From contig NZ_JAEQNE010000006.1 in assembly GCF_016722785.1 (NCBI RefSeq), forward strand, positions 299,501 to 363,500: 64,000 bases of DNA, read 5' to 3'. Position numbers and translations under genes: made by a program. Below, piece by piece: positions 34,483-44,327 of this stretch. Source of the DNA: Ramlibacter monticola (GTDB taxonomy: Bacteria; Pseudomonadota; Gammaproteobacteria; Burkholderiales; Burkholderiaceae_C). A model generated the notes under the pieces. The model did no database searches, was not told where the DNA came from, and was given only the letters and a program-made list of their open reading frames with translations. Each line of letters opens with the position of its first letter. Positions within the stretch are counted from its first letter, which is position 1.

Positions 34483-35382
34483 TCAGGCCTGCACGCACTC
34501 CACGAAGCGTTCCAGCACGGGCGACAGGCTGTCCCACACCAGCGTCGTCTCGCACGACGGCACCTGAGTGCCCTGCCGGCCCCCGAGCTGGCGGTACACC
34601 ACGCCGCTGCGCTGGAACTGGCGCACGCTGTCCGGCACCCAGGCCAGGCCCAGCCCCGCCGAGACCAGGTTGACGATGGTCTGCATCTGGATCGCCTCCT
34701 GCGCCACGCGCGGCTCGCGGCCGGCGGCGTGGTACATGCCGAAGATCGCGTCGTGCAGCGACGGCACGATGCGGCGCGGGAAGATCACCAGCGGCTCCTC
34801 CAGCAGGGCCGGCAGCGACAGGCGCGCGGCCCGCGCGAGCGGGTGCGCCTCGGGCAGCGCCAGCACCAGCGGCTCGCGGGCCACCCGCAGGTGCTGCAGG
34901 CCGGCCGGCGCGAAATCCGGCGAGTGCAGCACGAAGCCGGCATCGATCTCGCCGCGCGCGAAGGCTTCCATCTGCACGTCGCCGGTCGCCTCGATCAGCT
35001 CCATCTGCACCTGCGGATGCCGCGCCCGGAAGGCCCGCAGCCACTGCGGCAGCAGGGCGAAGCCCACGGTGGAGACGAAGGCGATGCGCAGCCGCCCCAG
35101 CTCGCCGCCCGCCGCCGCGCGCGCCTGCGCCGGCAGGCCCAGCGCCCGCGCGAGCAGCTCGCGCACCTGCGGCAGCAGCGCCTCGCCGGCCGGGGTGAGG
35201 CGCACGCTGCGCTTGGTGCGCTCGAACAGGCGCGCGCCCAGCAGGCGCTCCAGCTGCGCGATGCCCTGCGTCAGCGGGGGCTGCGTCATGTGCAGGCTGC
35301 GGGCGGCGCGGCCGAAGTGCAGCGCCTCGGCCACGGCCAGGAACTGGCGCCACAGGCGCAATTCGATCAGCGGTTCACTCAT
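34483..35382 (-). CDS. LysR-family transcriptional regulator
   Basis: The 299-residue product has an N-terminal LysR helix-turn-helix (about residues 8-66; [20 protein letters not shown]) and a C-terminal substrate-binding domain of the type-2 periplasmic fold. It is transcribed away from ilvD across a 96-base gap, the classic arrangement for a LysR protein that controls its neighbour and itself. I chose ATG 35382; a GTG two codons upstream is possible. The ligand is unknown, though an aromatic or branched-chain metabolite would be typical. Confidence 0.9.
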   Translation of the reverse strand: MSEPLIELRLWRQFLAVAEALHFGRAARSLHMTQPPLTQGIAQLERLLGARLFERTKRSVRLTPAGEALLPQVRELLARALGLPAQARAAAGGELGRLRIAFVSTVGFALLPQWLRAFRARHPQVQMELIEATGDVQMEAFARGEIDAGFVLHSPDFAPAGLQHLRVAREPLVLALPEAHPLARAARLSLPALLEEPLVIFPRRIVPSLHDAIFGMYHAAGREPRVAQEAIQMQTIVNLVSAGLGLAWVPDSVRQFQRSGVVYRQLGGRQGTQVPSCETTLVWDSLSPVLERFVECVQA

Positions 35383-35478
35383 ACGCACCGCATATTAATC
35401 GCCAGTCAAAAATGGATTGGAAGGAATCACGGCGCGGGCGCATACTCCGGGCCTTCCCCGCATCGACGGACATCCGCC
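35383..35478. promoter_or_regulatory. Divergent promoter region of the LysR gene and ilvD
   Basis: This 96-base gap holds an AT-rich core (GCATATTAATCGCCAGTCAA and the AAATGG after it, about 35389-35413). It offers several T-N11-A style half-sites for a LysR regulator and candidate -10 sequences in both directions. No single operator is clear enough to name. Confidence 0.4.
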
Positions 35479-37173
35479 ATGGACCAGAAAACCATCCAGC
35501 TGCGCCTGCGCAGCGCCAACATCACCGAGGGCAAGTCGCGCGCCCCGAACCGCTCCATGTACTACGGCATGGGCTACAAGGAGACCGACTTCGGCAAGCC
35601 GATGGTGGGCGTGGCCAACGGCCACAGCACCATCACCCCCTGCAACAGCGGCCTGCAGAAGCTGGCCGACGCCGCGGTGCAGGGCATCGAGGAAGCCGGC
35701 GGCAACCCGCAGATCTTCGGCACCCCGACCATCAGCGACGGCATGGCCATGGGCACCGAGGGCATGAAGTACTCGCTGGTCTCGCGCGAGGTGATCGCCG
35801 ACTGCATCGAGACCTGCGTGCAGGGCCAGTGGATGGACGGGGTGGTGGTCGTGGGCGGCTGCGACAAGAACATGCCCGGCGGCATGATGGGCATGCTGCG
35901 CGCCAACGTGCCGGCCATCTACGTCTACGGCGGCACCATCCTGCCCGGCAAGTGGAAGGGCCAGGACCTGAACATCGTCAGCGTGTTCGAGGCCGTGGGC
36001 CAGAACGCCGCCGGCAAGATGAGCGACCAGGAACTGAAGGACATCGAGCAGCACGCCATCCCCGGCACCGGCTCCTGCGGCGGCATGTACACCGCCAACA
36101 CGATGTCCTCGGCCTTCGAGGCGATGGGCATGTCGCTGCCCTATTCCTCCACCATGGCCAACCCGCACGACGAGAAGCAGAACTCGGCGAAGGAATCGGC
36201 CAAGGTGCTGATGGAAGCCATCCGCAAGGACCTGAAGCCGCGCGACATCGTCACGCGCAGGTCGCTGGAGAACGCGGTGGCGGTGATCATGGCCACCGGC
36301 GGCTCCACCAACGCGGTGCTGCACTTCCTGGCCATCGCCCATGCGGCGGGCGTGGAGTGGACCATCGACGACTTCGAGCGCATCCGCAAGCGCACGCCCG
36401 TGATCTGCGACCTCAAGCCCTCGGGCAAGTACCTCGCGGTGGACCTGCACGAGGCGGGCGGCATCCCGCAGGTGATGAAGCTGCTGCTGAACGCCGGTCT
36501 GCTGCACGGCGACTGCATCACGATCACCGGCAAGACCATCGCCGAGACGCTGAAGGACATCCCCGACCAGCCGCCGGCGGGCCAGGACGTGATCCGCACG
36601 ATCGGCAACCCCATGTACAAGGAAGGCCACCTGGCGATCCTGAAGGGCAACCTCTCGCCCGAAGGTGCGGTGGCCAAGATCACCGGGCTGAAGAACCCGG
36701 TGATTACCGGCCCGGCGCGCGTGTTCGATGACGAGCAGTCGGCGCTGCAGGCCATTCTGGACGGCAAAATCCAGGCCGGCGACGTGATGGTACTCCGCTA
36801 CCTCGGCCCCAAGGGCGGCCCGGGTATGCCGGAGATGCTCGCGCCGACGGGCGCGCTCATCGGTGCGGGGCTGGGCGAGAGCGTGGGCCTGATCACCGAC
36901 GGCCGCTTCTCGGGTGGCACCTGGGGCATGGTGGTGGGCCACGTCGCGCCGGAAGCGGCGGCGGGCGGCACCATCGCCTTCGTGCACGAGGGCGACTCGA
37001 TCACCATCGACGCGCACCAGCTGAAGCTGCAGCTCAACGTGACGGACGAGGAGATCGCGAAGCGCCGCGCCAACTGGACGCAACCGGAGCCACGTTACAC
37101 CCGCGGCGTGCAGGCCAAGTTCGCGTTCAACGCGTCGAGCGCCAGCAAGGGGGCGGTGCTGGATCACTTCTGA
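35479..37173 (+). CDS. ilvD: Dihydroxy-acid dehydratase
   Basis: This iron-sulphur enzyme carries out the third step of valine and isoleucine synthesis, dehydrating dihydroxy acids to 2-keto acids. The 564 residues show the IlvD/Edd motifs [18 protein letters not shown] and [14 protein letters not shown], with the cluster cysteines, and [20 protein letters not shown] near the C-terminus. ATG 35479 begins [12 protein letters not shown]. It stands alone, regulated probably by the divergent LysR protein, and ends at a strong terminator. Confidence 0.97.
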   Translation: MDQKTIQLRLRSANITEGKSRAPNRSMYYGMGYKETDFGKPMVGVANGHSTITPCNSGLQKLADAAVQGIEEAGGNPQIFGTPTISDGMAMGTEGMKYSLVSREVIADCIETCVQGQWMDGVVVVGGCDKNMPGGMMGMLRANVPAIYVYGGTILPGKWKGQDLNIVSVFEAVGQNAAGKMSDQELKDIEQHAIPGTGSCGGMYTANTMSSAFEAMGMSLPYSSTMANPHDEKQNSAKESAKVLMEAIRKDLKPRDIVTRRSLENAVAVIMATGGSTNAVLHFLAIAHAAGVEWTIDDFERIRKRTPVICDLKPSGKYLAVDLHEAGGIPQVMKLLLNAGLLHGDCITITGKTIAETLKDIPDQPPAGQDVIRTIGNPMYKEGHLAILKGNLSPEGAVAKITGLKNPVITGPARVFDDEQSALQAILDGKIQAGDVMVLRYLGPKGGPGMPEMLAPTGALIGAGLGESVGLITDGRFSGGTWGMVVGHVAPEAAAGGTIAFVHEGDSITIDAHQLKLQLNVTDEEIAKRRANWTQPEPRYTRGVQAKFAFNASSASKGAVLDHF

Positions 37174-37202
37174 GCGCGGGCCGGTGCCCCCCCAGAAAGA
37201 AG

Positions 37203-37228
37203 AAAGCGGCCCGCACGGGCCGCTTTTT
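37203..37228 (+). terminator. Rho-independent terminator of ilvD
   Basis: GCGGCCCG (37206-37213) pairs with CGGGCCGC (37216-37223) around CA. It is preceded by AAA and followed by TTTTT. The stop of ilvD is 30 bases upstream. This is the clearest intrinsic terminator in the window. Confidence 0.9.
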
Positions 37229-37305
37229 CTTGGCTCTTCACCGAATTCGGGGAACCAACGCGAAGTGCGGCCGACGGCTACCACGGTTCGCCGGTTGCCT
37301 CCGAC

Positions 37306-37661
37306 CCGGACCAGGACGTGACCGTCCGCCTCTGCGACTGTCCCCCGGCGCGGATGAAAAGCGTGCCCCAGTTTGGCGCCGCGCCCGCGCCTCCTCCTTT
37401 ATGTCGCCGAGTCGGACGATCACGCCCTGGTCCTCCGCGGCGCGGGTGCAAGCGCACCGTCCATCAGTGAGCGCGCTTCGAGCGTCGGCGACCGCGTCAA
37501 CCGAAGCCGCCCCCTTGCGACCGACACGCTGCAGGACCAGTCCGTGGCTGTCCGGCTCAGCGACATCAAGGAGGAGGCGCGGGCGCGGCGCCGGCACGAG
37601 CAACGGTTCTCATCCGCGCCGGGGGACAGTCGCTGAGACGGACAGACACGGGCTGGTCCGG
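37306..37661. repeat. Fold-back inverted repeat with coding-like arms
   Basis: Left arm 37306-37434 and right arm 37533-37661 are inverted copies of 129 bases each. By hand alignment they match at 105 positions with no gap, and they flank a 98-base centre. A 23-base core starting CGACTGTCCCCCGG is identical. Read outward, both arms can encode VRL-x-DIKEEARARR and then RFSSAPGDSR; several differences fall at third codon positions. This suggests two pieces of an old gene family placed head to head, or a MITE-like element. With the neighbouring transposase tail it accounts for most of the gene-free stretch 37229-37823. Confidence 0.75.
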
Positions 37662-37688
37662 CCCGAGCGGCGCGACGTCCACCGAACA

Positions 37689-37787
37689 CGGCTCCCAGCG
37701 GTTGCCTACCAACTCAATACCCGGTCACGGGAGACTTTAGGCTTTGCCACCCCTGCCGATACATTCGCAGCGTGGGTGTTGCGCTGA
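37689..37787 (+). pseudogene. C-terminal remnant of an IS30-type transposase
   Basis: The 32 codons before the TGA at 37785 read LPAVAYQLNTRSRETLGF and then ATPADTFAAWVLR. This follows the conserved C-terminus of IS30-family transposases (VA..LN.RPRKTLGF.TPAE.F). Nothing upstream in any frame continues the transposase, because the fold-back repeat begins within 30 bases. The sequence after the stop (GTTGAACGCACTAAGAACCC) may be part of the element's right end, but no matching left end was found. Confidence 0.7.
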
Positions 37788-37823
37788 CCCGTTGAACGCA
37801 CTAAGAACCCTATTCATTGCGGA

Positions 37824-38804
37824 TCAGCGAACCGGCCCCTGGCGCGAAAGCATCACCTCGCGCCCCGACGGGTCGAGGACCAGCCCCGTCAGCGAGTCGA
37901 CGCCGGCCTTGGGAGCCACACGCCGGAACGTGAGGCCGGCGTCCCCGCTGCGCAGCAGTGAGCCATCGACCGAGGCAGCGACCACTCCGCCGCCGTTGGT
38001 CTTTTCCTGGATGGCGACGATGGATGCGGCCGTGCCGCTGTCCACCCGGGTCCAGCCGCCCACGCCGTCGGCGCTGCGGTAGACGGTCCCGCGCAGGCCC
38101 GCGACGAGCACGCTGCCGTCGGCCAGGCCGGCACCTGTCCAGAACGATCCTTTGTAGCCGGTCGCGACGTAGCTCCAGCCCTGCCCGCGGTCCACGGACC
38201 GCAGCAGCGTGCCGCGCTCGGAGGTCGCATAGAGCTCGCCGCGCGGCGTGGCGAACAGGCCGTACAGGTTCAGGTCGGCCTTCTTCGCGCCCTCCGGCGT
38301 GGGCAGCACGACGGGCGTCCAGGTGCGCCCGCCGTCCCGGGTCGCCAGCACCAGCGACCACAGCCCCACGGCCACGCCCTCGCGGGCGTCGAAGAAGTGC
38401 ACGCCGAACAGGGGCCTGTCCTCCTGCAGGGACTGGCGCTGGACGGTCCAGGACTCGCCGCCGTCGCTGGTGTGCAGCACCACGCCCCAGTGGCCGACCG
38501 CCCAGCCCTCGCGCGCATCGGCGAAGCTGACGGCGTTCAGCTGCACGTCCACCGGCACGCTGGCGGCCTGCCGCCACGATGCACCGTCGTCGTCGGAGAG
38601 CAGCACGACCCCGTGGTCGCCCACGGCCACCAGGCGCGCGCCGGCCCGGGTGCCGGCCAGCAGCTTGGCGCTGGCGGCGTGCGCCACGCGGGCGGCAGCC
38701 TGGATGCGGGGCACAGCCCCCTCGGCGGCCACCGCGTCGCCCGTGGCGCCGGCGAGGAGCGCGGCGGCAAGCAGCGCCGGCGCAAGGCGAAGGACATTTT
38801 TCAT
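37824..38804 (-). CDS. Exported Ycf48-like BNR-repeat protein
   Basis: The 326-residue product starts at ATG 38804 behind AGGAGA and has a signal peptide cut near AVAAEG. The mature protein is a beta-propeller of repeated BNR/Ycf48-type units: GDHGVVLLSDDDGASW, GHWGVVLHTSDGGESW, GLWSLVLATRDGGRTW and others. Ycf48 aids photosystem II assembly in cyanobacteria; the bacterial relatives linked to RND exporters have no proven job. It is the last gene of the operon, eight bases after the RND gene, and may assist that exporter in the periplasm. Confidence 0.87.
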   Translation of the reverse strand: MKNVLRLAPALLAAALLAGATGDAVAAEGAVPRIQAAARVAHAASAKLLAGTRAGARLVAVGDHGVVLLSDDDGASWRQAASVPVDVQLNAVSFADAREGWAVGHWGVVLHTSDGGESWTVQRQSLQEDRPLFGVHFFDAREGVAVGLWSLVLATRDGGRTWTPVVLPTPEGAKKADLNLYGLFATPRGELYATSERGTLLRSVDRGQGWSYVATGYKGSFWTGAGLADGSVLVAGLRGTVYRSADGVGGWTRVDSGTAASIVAIQEKTNGGGVVAASVDGSLLRSGDAGLTFRRVAPKAGVDSLTGLVLDPSGREVMLSRQGPVR

Positions 38805-38812
38805 CGCATCTC

Positions 38813-41197
38813 CTAGTGCTGCAGGATGCCGGGCGCATGCACCGCGGAACGGCGCGGGAACAGCCGTTCCAGCCACACCGCGAAGGCGGGCAGCGCGGTC
38901 ATCGCCATGACCATGTTGACCATGAACATGAAGGCCAGCAGCTTGCCCATGTCGGCCTGGAACTTGAGTTCCGAGAAGGCCCAGGTCGCCACGCCGATGG
39001 CCAGCGTGATGGCCGTGAAGATCGTGGCGGTGCCCACTTCCAGGATCGCGTGCTCCACGGCCTTGACCACCGGCTGGCCGTGCGCCAGGTGCAGCTGCAG
39101 CCGGTTGTAGATGTAGAAGGCGTAGTCCACGCCGATGCCCACCGCCAGCACCATCACCGGCAGCGTGGCGACGGTGAGCCCGATCTCCAGCTCCTTCATG
39201 AACCAGTAGCCGATGAAGGTGCCCACGGTCAGCGGCAGGCAGCAGGCCAGCACGGCGCGGAAGTCGCGGTACACCGCGAACACCAGCAGCACGATGGCCG
39301 CGTAGACGTACAGCATCATCGGCAGCTCGCTGTGCTCGACCTCCTCGTTGATGGCCGCCAGCACGCCCGCATTGCCCGAGGCCAGCCGGATCTTCACGCC
39401 CGGCTCCGACTGCGTGTCGCGGAAGGCCTTGACCGCCGCGATCACGCCGTTGATGGTGGTCGCCTTGTGGTCCGTCAGGAACAGGTGCACCGCCGTCATG
39501 CTGCAGTCCTTGCGCATCATGCCGCGCACCCGCGCGATCTCGGTGGCGAGCGCGGCGTAGTTGCCCGGGTCGATGGGCACGACGCCCATCTTCGGGTTGC
39601 CCTCGTTGTAGCCCTCGTTGTACAGGCGCAGCTGGCCCGCGAAGGACGAGATCGACAGCACCCCCGCCACCGGCTGCATGGCCCAGACGAAGCGGTCCTG
39701 GAACAGGCCCATGTTCACGTTGTCGCAGCTGTCCGGGGCCGCCTCGAAGACCACCGTCAGCCAGTCCAGGCCGGTGTCGTAGTTGCCCGCGATGGCCACG
39801 GCATCGCGGTTGAAGCGCGCGTCCGCCCGCAGTTCCGGCGCGCCCGGCTGCAGCGTGCCGATCACGCGGTCGCGGCTTTGCCACACCGCGCCGACAAACA
39901 CGGCCGCCACCACCGCGAGGGTCCAGGCCGCGGCCTTCGGCTGCGCCAGCCGCGCCACCACCCGCAGCCAGCCGGCACGCTGCTCGCGCTGGCGCATGGC
40001 GTCGCGGGCGTAGCCGCTGTCGACGCGGAAGAAGGAGGCCGCGATCGGCAGCATCAGCAGGTTGGTGACGATCTTGAAGCCGACGCCGAGCGCCGCCGTG
40101 ATCGCCAGCTCCCGCACCATCGGGATCGGGATCAGCAGCAGCGTGACGAAGGAGACGAAGGCGGTGACCAGCGCCAGCGTGCCCGGGATCAGCAGGCCCG
40201 TGAAGCTGGCCCGCGCCGCCTCCAGGCAGGTCTTGCCGTGCGAGATCTCCCGCACGATGAAGTTGATCTGCTGCACGCCGTGCGAGACGCCGATGGCGAA
40301 CACCAGGAAGGGCACCAGCACCGCCAGCGGGTCCAGCCCGAAGCCGAACAGGCGCACGGCGCCGAACTGCCACACCAGCGAGGTCAGGGAGCAGACGATG
40401 GGCAGGATCGTGAACGGCACCGAACGGCAGTACCAGTACACGGCCAGCGCGGTCAGCAGCAGCGCCACCAGGCAGAACTCCAGCACCGCGGACGCGCCGG
40501 CGGCGATGTCGCCGATCTGCTTGGCGAAGCCGATGATCTGGACCTCGAAGCCGGCATCTTCGAACCTGGCCCGGATCTCTTCCTCGAGCACGCGGTTGTA
40601 GGCCACGTAGTCCAGGTGCGTGCCGTCCTTGTCGGTCTCCGACAGCTCCGCCACCACCATCGCGCTGGACTGGTCGCGCGACACCAGCGTGCCCACGAAA
40701 CCGCCCTGCGCCGCGGCGGCGCGGATGCCGGCGATCGTCTCCGGCGTCAGCTGCGCCGGCGAGACCGTCCCCGCGATCAGCGGGTCGGCGCGGAAGCCGT
40801 CCTCGGTGATCTCGTTGACGAAGGTGTTGGGCGTCCAGAGCGACTGCACGCCCACGCGGTCCACGTTGGGCAGGAAGGTCACGGCCTGCGTCACCTCGTA
40901 GAGGCGCTGCAGTCCGGCCTTCGTCCAGATCTCCCCCTGGCGCGCCTTGACCACGATGTTCAGCCGGTTCGCGCCCAGCGTGTCGTTGCGGTACTGCTGG
41001 AACGTGGCGGTGTATTCGTGGTGCAGCGGCATCTGCTTGTCGAAGCCGGCTTCCATGCGCAGTTGCAGGGCGAACCAGCCCATGACCGCGGTGATCGCGG
41101 CCATGGCGAGCAGCAGGGCGGCGCGATGCCGGAAGCAGAACGCTTCCAGCCGCGCGAGCAGGCGGGCGCCCGCGCCGGGGGGAGTGGAGGTGCTCAC
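38813..41197 (-). CDS. RND/MMPL-type exporter
   Basis: This is a 794-residue membrane protein with the two-fold RND layout. One N-terminal helix (~25-45), a periplasmic domain (~50-235) and five or six helices (~240-400) are followed by a helix at ~430, a second periplasmic domain (~455-620) and a last helix bundle (~625-785). AVGIGVDYAFYIYNR in the second half is the typical MMPL-like motif. The size is that of lipid- or hydrophobe-transporting MMPL/HpnN proteins rather than drug-efflux RND pumps (~1040). No membrane-fusion partner gene is present; the outer-membrane-like DUF1302 protein upstream may take part. Confidence 0.9.
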   Translation of the reverse strand: MSTSTPPGAGARLLARLEAFCFRHRAALLLAMAAITAVMGWFALQLRMEAGFDKQMPLHHEYTATFQQYRNDTLGANRLNIVVKARQGEIWTKAGLQRLYEVTQAVTFLPNVDRVGVQSLWTPNTFVNEITEDGFRADPLIAGTVSPAQLTPETIAGIRAAAAQGGFVGTLVSRDQSSAMVVAELSETDKDGTHLDYVAYNRVLEEEIRARFEDAGFEVQIIGFAKQIGDIAAGASAVLEFCLVALLLTALAVYWYCRSVPFTILPIVCSLTSLVWQFGAVRLFGFGLDPLAVLVPFLVFAIGVSHGVQQINFIVREISHGKTCLEAARASFTGLLIPGTLALVTAFVSFVTLLLIPIPMVRELAITAALGVGFKIVTNLLMLPIAASFFRVDSGYARDAMRQREQRAGWLRVVARLAQPKAAAWTLAVVAAVFVGAVWQSRDRVIGTLQPGAPELRADARFNRDAVAIAGNYDTGLDWLTVVFEAAPDSCDNVNMGLFQDRFVWAMQPVAGVLSISSFAGQLRLYNEGYNEGNPKMGVVPIDPGNYAALATEIARVRGMMRKDCSMTAVHLFLTDHKATTINGVIAAVKAFRDTQSEPGVKIRLASGNAGVLAAINEEVEHSELPMMLYVYAAIVLLVFAVYRDFRAVLACCLPLTVGTFIGYWFMKELEIGLTVATLPVMVLAVGIGVDYAFYIYNRLQLHLAHGQPVVKAVEHAILEVGTATIFTAITLAIGVATWAFSELKFQADMGKLLAFMFMVNMVMAMTALPAFAVWLERLFPRRSAVHAPGILQH

Positions 41198-41210
41198 GAT
41201 GGGAGGACGC

Positions 41211-42860
41211 CTAGAAGTTGCGGGACAGGTACATGCCGAAGAAGTCGCGGTCGCCCAGCGGCTGGTCCAGCGAGCTCGCGCCGCCCCGGAACATCGCGTA
41301 GTTGAAGCCGAACTGCCACTTCGTCGGGTTCTGCGCGAAGTTCAGGTAGAGGTTGGCCGACTTGGCGCCCTTCATGAACAGGCCGGAGGCGTTCGGCGTG
41401 CGGCCGGAGAGCGCCTGGAAGTAGTAGACGCCCGGCGTCACCTGCCAGCCGGGCACCAGCGTGCCGTCGTACACCCAGCTGAAATCGAAGTTGATGCCGC
41501 TGGAGGTCTTGGTGCCCACCGGCACCGGCGCGGCCGTCGGGTCGGTCTCCTGGCCCCAGCCCCAGCCGCCCGCGGCGACGGGGTCGCCGCCATAGGTCGG
41601 CTGCAGGTTGGGATAGCGGATCACGACGGCTTCCGCCAGCAGGGTCGCGGTCTGGGCGCCCACCGCCTGCAGGAAGCCGCCGCCGGTGCCGTTCGGCGTC
41701 AGGCTCAGGAGGCCCGTCAGGTGCCACTGGAAGCGCTTCTCGTCCACCCAGCAGTTGCCGTTCTGCGACGTGCAGCCGCTGTTGGCATTGAGGGCGACCG
41801 CGTCGCGCGGCCGGTACGAGAGCTCGGTGCCGACGGCCCAGTCGCCGAGCGGGAAGTTCGCGCTGACGCCATACAGCTTGCGGTCCTCCAGGTAGGTCCA
41901 CCCGAGGGCGCCATTGCGGTCCGCGTTGAAGCTGAAGTTCGGCGTCTTGTCGTGGTAGTTGAGGAAATAGGCGCCCAGGTTCAGCTGGGTGCCCGCCGGC
42001 TGGTACTTCACCGCCGCGCCCCACTGGCCCGCGTTCTTCGCGTCCACGTCCACCAGGCCGTAGGCATCGGCGCCCTTGCCGAGCCCGTTGACGACCGACC
42101 AGTAGCTGCCCGTCGGCGGGAAGTAGCTCTTGTTCCAGTTGGTCTGGACGTAGGCTTCGACGTTCACGCCGCGCGCCACGCCGCTCGCCACGCTCACCAT
42201 CGGCGCCGGCAGGAAGACTTCCTTCAGCTGCGTGCCGGGCTGCGAGAGCCGCATGATGTCGACCGCGTTGGTGCTGTTGATGCCACCGGGCAGGAACAGG
42301 CTCTCGCCCCAGCTGATCACCTGGTTGCCCACGCGCACGCGGGCATGCTGCTCGCCCACCTCGAAGCCCTTGCTGACCCACAGGTCCAGCAGGCGCGCCT
42401 TGAAGGTCAGGTCGTCGCGCGCCGAGTCGGACAGGCCGTCGGTCAGGTTCGGCGGCGTCGTGGCGCTCAGGATGCCGGTGGTGTGCGTGGCGGTGAAGTC
42501 GCGCACCCAGTTGGCGCGCGCCATGGCCGTCACCTCGCTGGGCAGCTTGAGCAGCAGCTCGTGGTTGCCCTTGAGGTAGGTGGTGAAGGCATCGCCGCGC
42601 CCGTAGTTCAGGTTGCCCTGGTCGCCCAGCATCGAAGTGGGTGCGAGGCAGCCCGCGGGCGCACCGGGCCCGCTGGCCCCCTGGATCACCAGGTCGCACG
42701 CCGGCTGGCGCGTGCGGATCCCGGCGCCCACCGTGATGGTGGAGTCGAAGCTGCCCCGGATGCTTTCCGTCTCGAATGTGAACGCCTGGCTGCCGCCCGA
42801 TGCCAGCAGTGCGCAGGCGAGTGCGATGGCGCGCGGCGCGCCGGCTCGTTTCTCTTGCAT
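41211..42860 (-). CDS. DUF1302 outer-membrane protein
   Basis: The 549-residue product has a signal peptide ending SGGSQAF and a body of alternating strands with many aromatic girdle residues. It ends in phenylalanine (YLSRNF), the mark of an outer-membrane beta-barrel. Segments such as DDLTFKARLLDLWVSKGF and VRVGNQVISWGESLFLPGG are the usual DUF1302 signatures. DUF1302 genes regularly neighbour DUF1329 and RND genes and are suspected to move hydrophobic compounds. The gap to the RND gene is 13 bases. Confidence 0.9.
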   Translation of the reverse strand: MQEKRAGAPRAIALACALLASGGSQAFTFETESIRGSFDSTITVGAGIRTRQPACDLVIQGASGPGAPAGCLAPTSMLGDQGNLNYGRGDAFTTYLKGNHELLLKLPSEVTAMARANWVRDFTATHTTGILSATTPPNLTDGLSDSARDDLTFKARLLDLWVSKGFEVGEQHARVRVGNQVISWGESLFLPGGINSTNAVDIMRLSQPGTQLKEVFLPAPMVSVASGVARGVNVEAYVQTNWNKSYFPPTGSYWSVVNGLGKGADAYGLVDVDAKNAGQWGAAVKYQPAGTQLNLGAYFLNYHDKTPNFSFNADRNGALGWTYLEDRKLYGVSANFPLGDWAVGTELSYRPRDAVALNANSGCTSQNGNCWVDEKRFQWHLTGLLSLTPNGTGGGFLQAVGAQTATLLAEAVVIRYPNLQPTYGGDPVAAGGWGWGQETDPTAAPVPVGTKTSSGINFDFSWVYDGTLVPGWQVTPGVYYFQALSGRTPNASGLFMKGAKSANLYLNFAQNPTKWQFGFNYAMFRGGASSLDQPLGDRDFFGMYLSRNF

Positions 42861-42897
42861 GGTCCCCTCTCGTTCTTGTGTTGCCGGATGCGGCCGC

Positions 42898-44289
42898 TCA
42901 GCGCTCGCTGATCGCGCGCAGGTTGTCGGAGGTGTAGAAGTTCTCGCGGAACCGCTGCTCCTTCGCCTCCACCACCCAGCGGAAGTCCTTGCCCGAGGCG
43001 AGCGGCGCCTGGTCGACCAGGTAGCGCCCTTCCGTCAGGTTGTACTGGACGAAGGCGGGGTTGTCGCAGCTGCCCGTCTCGTACACCGGGATCACGAAGG
43101 CCTCGCGCAGCTTCCACAGCTTGCCCTGGGCGTCGTAGTCGTCGGCGGCGACCAGCGACCAGCTGTCCTCGTCGATGTAGAAGGTGCGCCTGGGCGACAC
43201 GTGCCGCACGCCCGCCTTGACGGTCGCTTCGACGACCCACACGCGGTGCATCTCGTAGCGGCGCTGCGCCGGGTCGATGGCGTCGGCCTTGGCGACGGCG
43301 TCGAACTTCACCGCCGGGTCGTACATGCCGAAGGCGTTGTAGCCCACCAGCATTTCCTTCTTGCCCACCAGCTTCCAGTCGAAGCGGTCGATGGTGCCGT
43401 TGAACACGCGCGGCTCGTCGATCAGGTACTGGTTCTCGAAGCCGATCTGCGGCGCGTCGTAGGCGTAGGTCGGCATGCGGCGCACGCGGCGCTGGCCGGG
43501 GAAGTAGTAGAAGGTCTCGCTCGCGGCGTTCGAGTAGTTCGCGAAGATGAGCGCCTGGCCGGCCAGCGCGGCGGGCGACTCGTACGCGAAGTAGGTGTAG
43601 TACTCCATCTGAGGCAGCTGCGACAGCGGCTTGGAGCCCTTGTTGCCCCAGGGGTAGAAGTAGGTCTGGTTGGAGGTCGCGGCCACCCACTCGCTGCCGC
43701 CCTTGCGCGGCGACAGCGCCGTGTACAGGCGGGGCATGTCCAGGCCCACGCCCGCGTACTTCATCTTGGTGTTCCACATCGCCTGCGCGCCGTTCTGCGG
43801 CACCGGGAAGGGAATGCCGGGCATCGCGGCTTCCTGCAGGCTCCAGCCATCCGCGCCCAGCTTCGCGCCGCCGGCGGCGTTCTTCTTCGTGTTCTCGGCC
43901 ACGAAGTCGGGGCTGCCGCAGGTGCGGCGCGTGGGGTACACGTCCATGCGGTAGCCCTTCACCTGCTTGACCAGGGCGAGCTGGCCGGGCGAGAGCTTGT
44001 CCGCGTGCTTGTCGACGTTGGACGCGTCGACGGAGTACAGGGGCTTGTCGCCCTTGAAGCGGAAGAAGTCCTCGCGCCGCTTGCCCGGGGCCCAGCCGGG
44101 CTGGGCCGGGTCCGCGGCGGCATAGGCGGGGATCAGGCCGTCCTTGCTGGCGGCGGCCTCGCCGCCCAGGGGCGTCAGCTCCTTGCCGAGCCGGCCGGCA
44201 TCGGATTGCGCGTGGGCCGGCGCGGCCAGCCCCAGGGTGGCGGCGGCCAGGGCCGCCCAGGCGAATCGGGTCTTGCGTTCGTGCGACAT
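42898..44289 (-). CDS. DUF1329 periplasmic lipoprotein-like protein
   Basis: The 463-residue product has a signal peptide cut after AAPAHAQ. The mature chain contains LGKELTPLGGEAAASKDGLIPAY, split here as LGKELTPLGG then EAAASKDGLIPAY, and the tyrosine- and tryptophan-rich motifs typical of DUF1329 (TYFYPWGNKG, YYTYFAYESPA). The fold is expected to be LolA/LolB-like, which would suit carriage of a lipid or hydrophobic ligand across the periplasm. It is translated just ahead of DUF1302 in a conserved gene pair. ATG 44289 begins MSHERKTRFAW. Confidence 0.9.
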   Translation of the reverse strand: MSHERKTRFAWAALAAATLGLAAPAHAQSDAGRLGKELTPLGGEAAASKDGLIPAYAAADPAQPGWAPGKRREDFFRFKGDKPLYSVDASNVDKHADKLSPGQLALVKQVKGYRMDVYPTRRTCGSPDFVAENTKKNAAGGAKLGADGWSLQEAAMPGIPFPVPQNGAQAMWNTKMKYAGVGLDMPRLYTALSPRKGGSEWVAATSNQTYFYPWGNKGSKPLSQLPQMEYYTYFAYESPAALAGQALIFANYSNAASETFYYFPGQRRVRRMPTYAYDAPQIGFENQYLIDEPRVFNGTIDRFDWKLVGKKEMLVGYNAFGMYDPAVKFDAVAKADAIDPAQRRYEMHRVWVVEATVKAGVRHVSPRRTFYIDEDSWSLVAADDYDAQGKLWKLREAFVIPVYETGSCDNPAFVQYNLTEGRYLVDQAPLASGKDFRWVVEAKEQRFRENFYTSDNLRAISER

Positions 44290-44327
44290 GGTGGCTCCGG
44301 AAAGGGGGGTCGGGTGGCGGAGGAGCT

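Noticed and set aside
37230..37787. A 185-codon plus-strand frame across the fold-back element as a real gene
   Set aside because: It merges antisense of the left arm, the spacer, the right arm and the transposase tail; only the last part resembles a known protein.
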